A stretch of DNA of 64,000 nucleotides from Neolentinus lepideus HHB14362 ss-1 (lineage: Eukaryota > Basidiomycota > Agaricomycetes > Gloeophyllales > Gloeophyllaceae), in contig KV425571.1 of the NCBI GenBank assembly GCA_001632425.1, forward strand, positions 149,460 to 213,459, written 5' to 3'. How positions within the stretch are numbered: the stretch's first letter is position 1; each line of letters opens with the position of its first letter. Under the pieces are notes generated by a model that was given only the letters and a program-made list of their open reading frames with translations, did not search any database and was not told the origin of the DNA. Shown here in pieces: positions 36,842 to 47,593 of the stretch. The position numbers and the translations under genes were made by a program.

Positions 36842-37655
36842 TGTGTAGGGAAAAGAGAGTACAAGAGCGCCGACGCCTCGGATTGTTATCGTACACGATC
36901 ACGACTTGGGAGAAAGTCCATGGCTAAAGCGTTCTTGCATGAGAAGATATAAACGGCTTGTTCTAATACAAAGATCCAAAGTTAGCAAAGCGGCCGGAGT
37001 GCGCAAATGGGCATGAAAAATATTCTCTCAGGCTGCAAACACCGGCCCTCGAGTGTTGCAGCCATCTCTGACGAAGCTGGCGGTTTGGATCAGCTGGACA
37101 TTGTCCGATTCGGATGACTCAAGTCGCATCCGATTCTGCCGTATCCGACCTCCTGTACAGATTTGGTGCCATATTATCCCAATTTGAATGTCGGAGTTCG
37201 AATGTATCGCAAGACCTCGAATGCACTTTGCTAGCTCTGTTGAAGAATTATCGCTAAGCAAGAGATATAAGTACTATACTCATCGACAATGCATGGAAGG
37301 GAAGAGTGGTAGATCACGCCCATGCAGTCTCCGTATATAAGGCACAATCGCATCGTGGGCATTCGGCCCTTATTGAGTGGGAGATCGGTGGTAAAGGCGT
37401 AGCTGTGAGAGTGCAGATGTAATGGATGAGTTGCAGAAGGAAGGGATACTTCTAATTCTTTAAACCAATATGATACCATTTCCAAAGACAGTGCCAATTC
37501 CCGCCCTGAAAAACAATCGCTTCGATCTAAGGACACTACTGCCAGTGGTATTAATTGGCCGGGAACATTGACACCAAACGCTGTTCTTGCTAAGAACCTG
37601 ACCCTATATCCATGAGAGTAACAAATACCGTTTACAGTGTCGTAAGATCTACGAA
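36842..37655. other. Intergenic
   Basis: Promoter of the FAD monooxygenase and downstream flank of the kinase gene. No further gene is recognised. Confidence 0.5.
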
Positions 37656-39527
37656 CTAATACATCAGAGCCCAAACAAACCACGCAGTACCCAGTAACAA
37701 GCTCATATACAAGATCACGCCCAAATACGGCGTCCCCCACGGTGAGAGTATCGTAACCATCGCGCCCACTGTCTCCTCCTTGCTCGCGCTGGCCGGGTCC
37801 GTCTCGTAGCTCCAGACAGGCTGAGACAAGAGCCATGGGTCCCTCAGCAGCTCCGCCGCGCTGGGCCTATCCCCAGGTCGAAGCGCGAGACATCGGTTGA
37901 TGAAAGCGGCCGCTGCCTCGAGCTCGCGCGAGTCGTGTGCAATCTCGCGATTGTGCTCCTTCAAGTACTCGATGATGGATGACGGTATGCAATCTTCATT
38001 AGCCAAATCTGCTAACGCACCTATGATGCCAATGTCAGCAAAAATTTTAGGATAGGAGGTGAAAAGACCCACCACCTGGTCCGAAGTATTGTGCGACCTT
38101 TTCGAGATTGCAGTTACTTAACATGTCAGGAGGGAATTGTTGGCCGGTACAACGCATCATCAAGGCCAGGGACACGAGGTCTTGGTCATCCTGTCCGAAA
38201 GACCACGTAGTCTCGTCGAATATTGACCGACCTGTAAGGAACTCACACGTCTATCCGTGGTCATCAGTTGCATGTCAGAGAGGCCAGGGTCATGTCGATG
38301 ACATACCAAGCACCCAAGCGCCCATATGTCGATTTTTTCGTCCCATGGATGATCAAGTATGACCTCAGGCGCACGCAAACCGTCCGGCGTGGTGCAATCA
38401 TTGATTCTATCATTGATGAACTGGGCTTTATCATCTCATCATGAGCGTCATCGTAACATTTATTATCTAAAGGTGACACTCACCTCCGCCAAAGTCCCCC
38501 AGCTTGAACATCCACTGGTGCTCTGCGCTCTGGAATTCGAAGAATCGGGGCGGAGAAAGTAGCGGATGACTGACAATTGGTTGTACTTCCCTTCCGAGGA
38601 CGGTCATCGGGGGATAATATGTAGGTTTCTCGCCCATCAAGATCTTCTTGAGCTCAATTCCAGGATAAGGGTTTGCGATGAGTATGTTCTCCGGTCTTAG
38701 ATCTGAAGCCTCGTCCCGTCAGCACTGCTGGTAAACAGGTGTGCCAGTGAGCTGACCTGCGTGGACTATCCGGCATTCTTCATGGAGGTATTGGAGGGCG
38801 ACTAGCATTTGACCGATGATCGTTTTAGTCATTGCGAGTGGCATCACGCCGTCCCTATACATGGACCGTAGCTGCTTGACGTCACCAGCCATAGCGTCGA
38901 GTACCAGACACTGGTGAGGACCGCCATCGTCGTCTCCGTCAACAAGAAATGAGTCCCAGAGGGTGGCACAGAATTCTTTGCCCTTGTGGCTCGAGCTCGA
39001 GTTAGATATTCGCTGCAATATCCGGAATTCGTCCGATCGCTCGTTGAGCCGTCTCGTGGCGTACTGCGAGAGAACCTTGATAGCGGTGAAGTACGGTATA
39101 TTGAACTTCATGTGGCTGTTGGTGATAGTAGCTGGGTACGAATGGCACATGATGGGACTTACTGTGTCTGCCGGGCGAGCCAAACCGTCGAATATCTCCC
39201 AAAGCCCAGCTTCCTGGTAATGTTGTATTCGCCTCTGTCACCCAATTTGTCTCCAATATACACCTCAAGATGTCCGAATCCATGATCAGCAGGAATTCCA
39301 ATTGGTTCTTCTGGGAAACTGATTAGCGTGTCATCACCGTGATTGGCATTGCATAGTTGTGGTGGCGATCCTTTCCACCTCAGGGACTTGAACTTTTTGG
39401 CGTGGGCGCTGGCGGTGCTACCACATCGTACTCTGTTCGCAATTGCCCTCGGACATAGTATTGGATTTAGTGGAACGTACGTGGCAGCGGCTGGATGAGG
39501 AAAAATAGATCCCAGCCGAGAGAGCAT
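37656..39527 (-). CDS. SRPK-like protein kinase with C-terminal membrane anchor
   Basis: Seven exons on the minus strand: 39527-39481, 39417-39163, 39115-38757, 38702-38484, 38425-38307, 38250-38076 and 38020-37656, 512 aa, phases consistent. The kinase domain shows ITRKLGFGRYSTVWLAR (P-loop), TAIKVLS (VAIK-type Lys), YLHEECRIVHADLRPENILI (catalytic loop), KLGDFGG (DFG) and GLRAPEVILDHPW (APE). The layout with a long insert before DFG is that of SR-protein-kinase-like enzymes, a group greatly expanded in Agaricomycetes. In the catalytic loop the usual Lys after HxD is Arg (DLRPEN). The C-terminus has a hydrophobic helix (YLGVILYMSLLLGTAWFVWAL), suggesting attachment to an internal membrane. 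Substrates are unknown; the Arg may lower activity. Confidence 0.87.
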
Positions 39528-41515
39528 GGGTTGCGGATGCCGAGAGGACAGCGCAACACCAGCAGATTGATTGTGTCAGATTGACGCCGTACTGATTCCG
39601 TTGAATGAGGTTTGACTCACTATGCTTACGTTGCAATGTTTTGATCGTCCGGCTGGAGCGGACTATTCATTCTGGTTGAGCTGTCGACGGAACCAAAATT
39701 TCGCGCTAGCAGGGGATGCACCCACACAAGATATTCTTCATCTCTTTTCGGTGGGACTCAGACTGGTGTTGAGTGACAGATCAGTGATAGGTACTACGTG
39801 CCGGCACTGTACCAGGCACGCTGCTAACCCCGGGCGGCGGGAGTGCCTCTCTCATGACATGACCAAGCAGGCATACTGAACACGAAGTATACATTTCCAA
39901 GGAATAGCAAATTACTCCTGCTATGGGCCTCCCTTGTTCTACCGACACCTATGTCAATTAAGTAGGCGCTTTTCAGTCGGCCCAGGAACAAACTCTAGAT
40001 GTCAGTCAGCGTACCGGCCAGAGTCATAGGATATTAATTAATATCTGTCTGGAGAAGATTTAAAACGGTCCTCTCTCTGTCTGTCTTTGATTCATATCCG
40101 AGACGAACCACGCCGGCCTTTCTTGAACTTTTCTCCCAGCACATTGGCCAATATTTCAACCAGATTCATACCTTCTACACTGACACAGGCGCTTGGCCAC
40201 TTGATGAAGAACATATCCAGCTTAACGTCGAGCTTGCTCGGGCGATAAGACAGCATTTTGATCAGGCTAACTACCAGGTAAATGTCACTCCTACACACTG
40301 GGACGTTTTATTTCCTGACCCAGACGCCGTTTTAATCATGACCGGACATGCACAGACATGACAACAGGAACTGGCAAGGTAGATCTTAGAAGCAGTTGGT
40401 TACGGACCCCAGGGAAATAATCAGGTGCCTTTCCGTGCGGTACGATCTAGCCTAATCCCAATTGACTGCTCTCCTTAGCCTTTCTCTAGTTCTTCCCCAC
40501 GAAAGGTCTTGAAGCACGGATAGGTTTAGATATGATGTCGCATGCCAAAATTTTGCTTGGCCAAAATCAGCGAGATATAACGTACTATTTTCAAGGTGGC
40601 ACTCGAACGCTAATTAATAAATATTCTGTAAGCTCACGTACCAGCCACAGTATACGATCCAGCAGAAGGCATCACATTCATGAGATATGTCTACGTCTGT
40701 CGTCTGACAAGATAGTTGGTTATTTTTATGTAGGAGTGAGTGATCTACCCGATGATATCTGGTGTCTCCAATCGCCCATACTTTATCAAAGCCGGATCAA
40801 GTGAAGACACTCTACGACACTATTTGCGCCGCTAAACCCAACGTCACGACAACTATCAAGCGTATTGAGGTTGAGGGAGGGCACGCGTACCACTAGTTGC
40901 TTCTCTGATACCCCGTATCTCACCTACAAGCTCCCTAAATACTTCATCTACCGCGAGAGATGGACGACCCAGCCCGACGGTCGCAAGACCAACTGGCAGC
41001 CACGTCTGACCTTCGTCCCGATTAACGACGTCACCATCGGCGCCCGACTCTACCGTACACTCGCTCGGCTCCCAGGAGGATTCAACAACAGCGAATTTGA
41101 CCGCATCCTCAACGAGTGTTGGACAACAAAATACTATCTGTTCAGTGAAAATCAGCAATTTCCGATGCCGAATAGGCCGTCGAATCAGAATAAATCCAGC
41201 AAACGTGCCAGGCCGCGTTGGTGGGGAACCCGCCGCTGTGGGTGCTGCAGAGCATGCCGACCCCGACGGGACGGATAACTTCCCAGCTGAGGACAATTTG
41301 TTCAAGACGTTGCTGGAGTCCAGGAAGAATTTCACGGATGACATGTAGTAGGTAAAGTTCAGTATGCTGGCGCTTCCCCGTCACAGATCATCCAACGACC
41401 AGATTCTTCCTTTGCTCAACGTTAAGCTTCGAACGCCACTGATACATTATATTTATTCTGTGCATCTTGCAGCGCGGAAGACGCTGTGTACATAGGGTAC
41501 ATAGAGTATGCCGAA
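39528..41515. other. Intergenic; coding-like but unassigned stretch at 40820-41280
   Basis: 39528-40800 has no supported gene. From about 40820 to 41280 the plus strand looks coding, with C-rich third positions, but switches frame near 40893. One piece reads KTLYDTICAAKPNVTTTIKR, the next KYFIYRERWTTQPDGRKTNW and VPINDVTIGARLYRTLARLPG. I do not recognise the protein. It may be a two-exon gene or a remnant. Confidence 0.4.
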
Positions 41516-43224
41516 CTATGCAAAAATGTCCTGTCGCAACAAAAGATCCAGCATCTCGTCCTCCCATGCAGCCCGTCTTCGTTCACCTGCTACACTACCA
41601 AGGGCTTGGAGAACATCTTGCGGAAGACTCTGATAATGTGGAGTATCCATCTCTTCAGTCTTGAGATGAGGGAAAAGACGGTCGAGTCGTATTACGAATG
41701 ACTGGAGATTTTGTATCTCTAAGTCGGTGATCCCCAATGCTTCCAGTTTATGACCAGTTTCGGGGATCGCGCTTAAGAGGGGCAGATCTAAGGCGTTCAG
41801 ATAGGAGAAATCTAGATGGCAAAGGCAAGGGCACCTCGCAGAGAAGGTGACGAGAGTTTGAAATGTAATACCCGGACGTAATATGTTCAAAGCCAGCGTC
41901 AAGTTCTTGAGTCTCGGCCATGCTAAAGCCATAGGCTCTGTGTCTTCATCTTTAACTATGAACGGGGGTTGAGTCTTTCGGCTACTGAAGGCAGGACATA
42001 ACACGATATCCTCAAGTTGATGCAATTCAAGAAGGGGGCGGATGGCCGCTAGTATCCTGGCTCCGCCTGGCGATCCGCGATCCTTGAAATCCTCGATGTC
42101 CAGGTCCACCTTCGTGAGCGTCGACGAAAAAGGTATTAGCGCTCGACATACAGCATTCAGTTCCTCGACATCGGTAATGTCGTCTTCGTTACCATCTTTA
42201 TGAACTTGGTTGTGAGGATCGAAGAGTTCGAAGACCCTCATTCGGTCGGAAGAGATTCTGCCTACAATCTCCGCTATAGTGAGAAGATAGCTATCCCCTA
42301 CGCTCAGCTCCTCCAACACCGGGAAGGCTGACCAGCTCCCGGCAACTTCATCTGGAGTTTCTAACCATGCCACCACATCGAAGCGTTTCAGCTGAGTAAG
42401 GGATGAAATGCATTTGAATACATCGGCTTTCATAACACCGGTTTCACCCATGAGTATCGCGCTGAGATCAAGATGTTGGAGTGACCTGAGACGGCCTAAG
42501 AAGTCCAGAGACAACTGGGGCAAAAAAGTTCCAAGGAAAAGACATTCGAGATGCGGCGCAGTAACTGGTAATGTAGCGAGCGTCTTGCCAAGGTCTTGGT
42601 CAGTAGTCTCCTCTATATAGTCAATGTGATAGTAACTGTAATCTGGATTGAGGTCAAGACGTAGCCGTCGAATGGACGGAGTTATGAGAGCAGCGAGTAC
42701 AAGGCCAAGACCGACATCTGACTTTCGATCGTCATTTCGATGAGTTCATTCAAGACTGCGTAATCGTGGGAGCAGTGGCTCTTGCCTCATGCAGGCTATT
42801 CGGACGATGGCGGAATACTCAGCAGACCGCTGTTTGTCTATAGAGAGATCATACTCCAGATTTAATATGCGCGCTCTATACTGGTCCAAACGGGTCCAGT
42901 TCAGCGAGCTGCCTTCATCCATGGCCTAGAAAAACATCCAGTAAGATATATGCTATGTGATTGCTGATTGAAACCACATACAAGTGTAGACTCTTTCGAT
43001 TCACCCCTTTGTTCCACAAGTACTTCGTGTGGCACGAGTTTGAGAAGCGGCTTGAGATCGTCCATATCGCGCCATAGCTCGTTCAATGCAAAACTTGACC
43101 AGTCCTGGCATACGAGAGCTAGACGGAGAAGATCCGCCTTCCCGCGGACCTCCTGGCAAATAATGCAGAATATCTCGATGGGAAGATCGGTCGCGCGGCG
43201 GCTCCATGATTTACCTAGAGACAT
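41516..43224 (-). CDS. F-box/LRR-like protein with an in-frame TGA
   Basis: Probable substrate adaptor of an SCF ubiquitin ligase. Exon 1 is 43224-42982 and exon 2 is 42925-41516, about 550 codons. The F-box is at residues 12-55 (DLPIEIFCIICQEV, LVCQDWSSFALNELW). The rest has leucine-rich segments (LGRLRSLQHLDLSAI, FPVLEELSV, LAWPRLKNLTLAL, LCHLDFSYLNALDL). Oddity: the codon at 42748-42746 is TGA, after LRSLE, while both sides read well in the same frame. Either it is a nonsense mutation and the gene is dead or truncated to about 140 aa, or a very short 39-nt intron (GTCTTG...GTCAG) removes it. Such a short intron would be exceptional. Confidence 0.72.
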
Positions 43225-43481
43225 CGATATCGCGGAAGCCAGACCACGTAATTATCAATCGTGCAGACGAGCACACTTGTTGCTGAGCGCCCTTCAGTTC
43301 CAGAGACAAGTGAGACCACGAGCGGAGAAAGTGCCCGACGGATCTGAGTGCTGAGCGCAGCCACCGCGTGTATGAAAATCCCCATTTGTCCTGTCATGGT
43401 GGCTCCATGGAATGTTTGAAATTGCTCTACATAGCTCTCTCCTATTCTCTTACTCTCCCTTAGACTCACGACCTGTACGCT

Positions 43482-44566
43482 ATGCTTTCATTACTGCTTT
43501 CGCTATCTATCGCTGCTTCATGTACCGCTACAACACTCCAAAGGAGAGACTCGACCGGATATGTCAACCCAGCTGATGGTGGGGGGAGCATGCTCACGGT
43601 GAGTTGCCCTCCGCGAGTTGACTGAATTGAAAAGCCCATGCGTTGGCGGATCGTACACAGAATGCCCCAGATACATATCCTCTCGGGTTAGGAGAACCTT
43701 TGAATGCCATCATCGTCGGCACCTCAGACTCCGAAGTACTGAGTCTTACCGGCGCTGGAGGACTGAACAATTATTTCCTGTACGATTTAAAATTCTTTAC
43801 TCGTGTTTTGGTCGTTCATGACCATCGTGGGATTACATAGATCCTTTGGTTTCGGTGGCGAGTGCTTTGGTGTCCATGTCGGAGACGCACAAACTGCGAA
43901 CTTGGGAGATGGGCAGGGCACCAGTATGTATTAGTCAATTCTGCACCATAGTCCAAACGTCTAATTGTGCCCATGAAAGTTAACCAGACTGCTGAGATGC
44001 GCTGGGACTATTATAACCCTAGCCTTGGAACATGCACGGAGACGGAGCAGGGCGGAAATCATTTCAGGTATTGGGTGCAGAACGGAACGAGTGCCGCTAC
44101 GTGGGTGAATATACCTTGATGACCGACTAAGAGCTGATTTATGATTACCCGACAGCGGTGCTATATTCATGGCTGTAAGCGAGGAGCTCCCTCTATCACG
44201 TTTGTAATACATCTCAACGAATTAGGCCGATTACTGACATTATGTTAAGAGAACCACGACATCATACCTAATGGGTACAACCTCGGCCGCGACTGGCTCG
44301 TCGGAAACGCAACCTCCCGCAACATCACCACCTCCGACTACTCGACCTCCGGTGGCACCCAGTTCTCCGGATCTACGTCGTACAACGGGTGGACATACCA
44401 AACCACGGTCACATACACCACTGGACTGCTGAACGCCACGAGCGTCGGCATCAACCACAACGAGTCAGTCCCGGTGAACGGTCAGCCCGCGATCGACGGC
44501 CTGGTTGCCGTGATGGAGGTGAAGGCGTTGCAAAAGGGTAACGGGAGCAGCGGCTCACCGAAGTAG
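43482..44566 (+). CDS. Secreted glycoprotein of a fungal family of unknown function
   Basis: Six exons: 43482-43598, 43661-43779, 43841-43923, 43980-44100, 44156-44199 and 44250-44566, 266 aa, phases consistent. The signal peptide is MLSLLLSLSIAASCTA followed by QRR. Characteristic blocks are GEPLNAIIVGTSDSEVL, SFGFGGECFGVHVGDAQTA, GGNHFRYWVQNGT and IPNGYNLGRDWLVGNAT, with DGLVAVMEV at the end. I recognise these as a family common in Agaricomycete secretomes without assigned function. Many N-glycosylation sites (NQT, NGT, NAT, NIT, NES) support an extracellular location. The fifth intron uses a GTTTGT donor and was chosen for frame. Confidence 0.85.
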
Positions 44567-45761
44567 GCTCTCGGATCTTTCACGCGTATGGGGTTGTCGT
44601 GCTCATAGCTTTTCTATATAGCAACCAATCCTCATCCGCACCGCGGATACAATACCTTACCGGAGCGCTGGTCGCCACACTCATCATAATTCCCTCTCTC
44701 CTATGTCTAGCCTAGACGTGGACGTAGCTAGTGTGATATAGATGGGGGAAACTTACTGACTATAGACGTACGATGGACACTGCAGTGCTCATTGGTGTAT
44801 ATCACGGACCGGATACTTCACCAAATACCTAAAGCTTGGACTTCTTAAGGTTGAATCGTCCTTGACCTCCTCTCCAACAATGGTCACGAACCAACTATCG
44901 CACTCAGTTGCTCAGTTGTTCAGGTGTCTGTTCCCGTCTTTGCAGTGGTTATCTTGGATAAGGCATGTTCTTGCTTCCTTTCCTTCACACATTTCTGATT
45001 CGTATGTTTCTTTATCATAGTTTTTATCCAGTTGACTTGTGAGATCATGCAGAATGTGGCACGGTTTACCAAGAGCTGTTAATACGATTGCCAACCCCTA
45101 CTGTCCGCTAATCGTGTAGGTAGGTGTCTCCCCCCTCCGCAACACAAAATGCAAATTATTGCTACATATCTGCAAACCTGCACCTTCCACCAACCTCCCA
45201 ATATTAGCCTGGAACATACATTAGCCCGTCACCCTTCCATGGCCCGACAAGGCTCATTCAGTCTCCCTGCTATCCGCCACCTCGCAGACCGATTCTCTGA
45301 GCGACCAACTCAGGTTCCGCCCAGTTCGGCACGATGGAGAAGTGCTGCTAATTTTTCCTGGTCATCGGCTTATATTGACCGCCTGTAGGATTCAGAGAAA
45401 ATCGCCGAGACATTGGCTACGCCCCACCACCGAGATGGCATTGATTCACCTCCACAATTCTATCTACTACATACAAAGCAGACACAAGCATACATAGCAT
45501 TTCGATTACGATTAGTCCTCGAGGGGCCAACAACTATTACTGCTAATGCTAGATAACTGATAGATTAGCGTCTTTTCTCTTCTAGTATCCATCTTTCTCC
45601 GAAGTGCAGTGCCTCTATAGATGCAAGAATGCCAGAATGAGTGTGAATGCGAAAAAGTCCAGAGTGCGTGCAATGAATAATCCAAGAAAACATTAGGTGT
45701 CGTTAGATCCGCCCTCTTTCTCTCCTCTCCTCCCCTTTCACAAGCGAGTCGTCCCCCTCGT
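44567..45761. other. Intergenic, nothing recognised
   Basis: About 1.2 kb between two convergent genes. Short frames have no support. Confidence 0.5.
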
Positions 45762-47539
45762 TTATGCAAGCAACACCCCACCCAACAAAGCCCCCACCAT
45801 CGCAACCGCCTGCGCACTAAACCCTAATGGAAGCGCCGGCACAGCCCCGCTCGACTTGGACACACCGCCCGTCGAGCTCACCACTGCCGCCGCGCTACCA
45901 ATCGTAGCACTCGGCGCGCTGCCCTCCTTCCCGTCCTGTGAGATGGCTGTGGACGACAGCTGCGCAAAGCCGACCGAGGCCGGGGAGTAGCGGAAGGAGG
46001 TGTACACGTTTTTCTGCAGAAAAGCAGTGTCAGCGTTAAATCTAAGGGATCATGGAGGGAGAAGAGGAGAAAGCACGTACCAAAAACGCATCGCCAACTA
46101 TCCACCCAGGCGTGGTACCGCTCGTGGTAACTTCAAAGAACGCGCCAACGCAGGTAGTCCCACTGCTATCTATGGCGGTATGTTCAAAGTCCGCCGGGGA
46201 GATGCTCCACGACTGGCCACCGAACGACAGGGAAGAGGAGACTTGAGTACTGCAGGCTGCGGCGTGGGAGGTATTAATGTCCACCATCATGACCTTAGGA
46301 AGTGTGGCAGCGACTTACGATAGAACCAATATCCCTCCCAGCTGCCCGTTCCGGCCTGGGAACCATCGATGTTCGAGTAAAAGCTCTGAACAAGGTCCGA
46401 TGGTCCGCCAATGAGCGTCGTGCCTGTATCGATTGCGGCGTACATGCTTTGGCCGGACGTGGGCAAACTCAGACTCTTGCCCTGGACGATCACGCCTGTA
46501 AATTGGCATGTCAGCTCATCTAGAGGATTGAGGCATTGGGGTATGAGGATTGAACATACTGGAGAGCGGCAGCGTCCAATAGGCAACCTGATCAGAGGGA
46601 ACGTTTTGGTAATCAATATCACCAGTGTAGAGCGAATCATTGAGGTAGCCCATGGTAAATTGTCCTCCAGGCTCGACGTTCGAGGCGTGCGTATCATTGC
46701 CAAACCTATCATATCACCTTCAGAAACGCGAATTTGGTACCTGACTTCACAACATGGGCTCACCTCGTCAGGTAGAATCCCATAACCCCACTATCCCACT
46801 CCCCACTAGCAGCAAGCGTCTGCCAGAAAGGCGTGGCCTTACTACTCGCAAGTGACTCCCACGCCATCCCCATCAACCCGCTCAAGGGTGACGAAAGGAC
46901 GTCGTTAGCCTGGTCACACACGCCAAACGTCTGTGACGTAACCTGGAAGCCCGCCATCTGCACTGTATCCTGGCCCAGCGTGCCGGAAGCCTGACCAGAC
47001 GCATATTGGATGGAGAACGCGGTGGTGAGGTTCTTGAATGATGAGGAGGATGCCGGGTCGAAAAGCGGGATCGAATTTGGGGAAGAAGCGGTGGAAGTGT
47101 CGCCGCTAATGGTAGCGCAGGTAGTACATGTAGATGAAGCGAGCCAAAGGTCAGAGGAGCCAGTGTCAAGAATGACGTCGTAGGATACGGCCGGGGTACC
47201 AATTGCGATCGACCCATAGTAGCTGGATGCGCAGTCAGGATCATATGAGAAGAGCCTGAGAGCTTATTCAACGCACTCTGAATCCGCGCCCTGGTTCGTC
47301 AGCAGATTCATTCCGCTGGCACGCTTGGACTTGGTGTCGAGCGCTCCCCCGTACTTGTGGGTTACATACGCGCGATGTCGCACCGCCCATTCCTCCCACT
47401 CCGCTGCACTGCGCTTGTGCACGGAGCGTCGCGTCAGAGGTATTGACGTCCCTTTTGTGATGATGGGCGCGGGGGACGAGAGGACTGCGGAGGTCGACAG
47501 GAGAGATAATAATATGGCGTTTGGAATGGATGTCCGCAT
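45762..47539 (-). CDS. Pepsin-like aspartic peptidase (A1) with GPI-anchor signal
   Basis: Six exons on the minus strand: 47539-47277, 47222-46764, 46705-46560, 46495-46319, 46256-46081 and 46013-45762, 490 aa, phases consistent. There is an N-terminal signal peptide (LLSLLSTSAVLSS), then a basic propeptide with dibasic sites (KR). The two active-site motifs are VILDTGSSDLWLAS and AAIDTGTTLIGGP. GWIVGDAFLKNVY is the usual block before the end of the peptidase domain. A Ser/Ala-rich stretch and a terminal hydrophobic segment (AVAMVGALLGGVLLA) indicate GPI anchoring, so the enzyme probably sits on the cell surface. Substrate preference is unknown. Confidence 0.92.
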
Positions 47540-47586
47540 ATTGAAGGGAGTCGTAAGATGATAATTACTAAATGGCTCTCGTCGTA

Positions 47587-47593
47587 TTATATA
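47587..47593 (-). promoter_or_regulatory. TATA box of the aspartic peptidase gene
   Basis: The minus strand reads TATATAA about 50 nt upstream of the ATG at 47539. Confidence 0.5.

Noticed and set aside
40856..41344. A 162-aa minus-strand frame
   Set aside because: The plus strand of the same stretch has the better coding character; the minus frame looks like its shadow.
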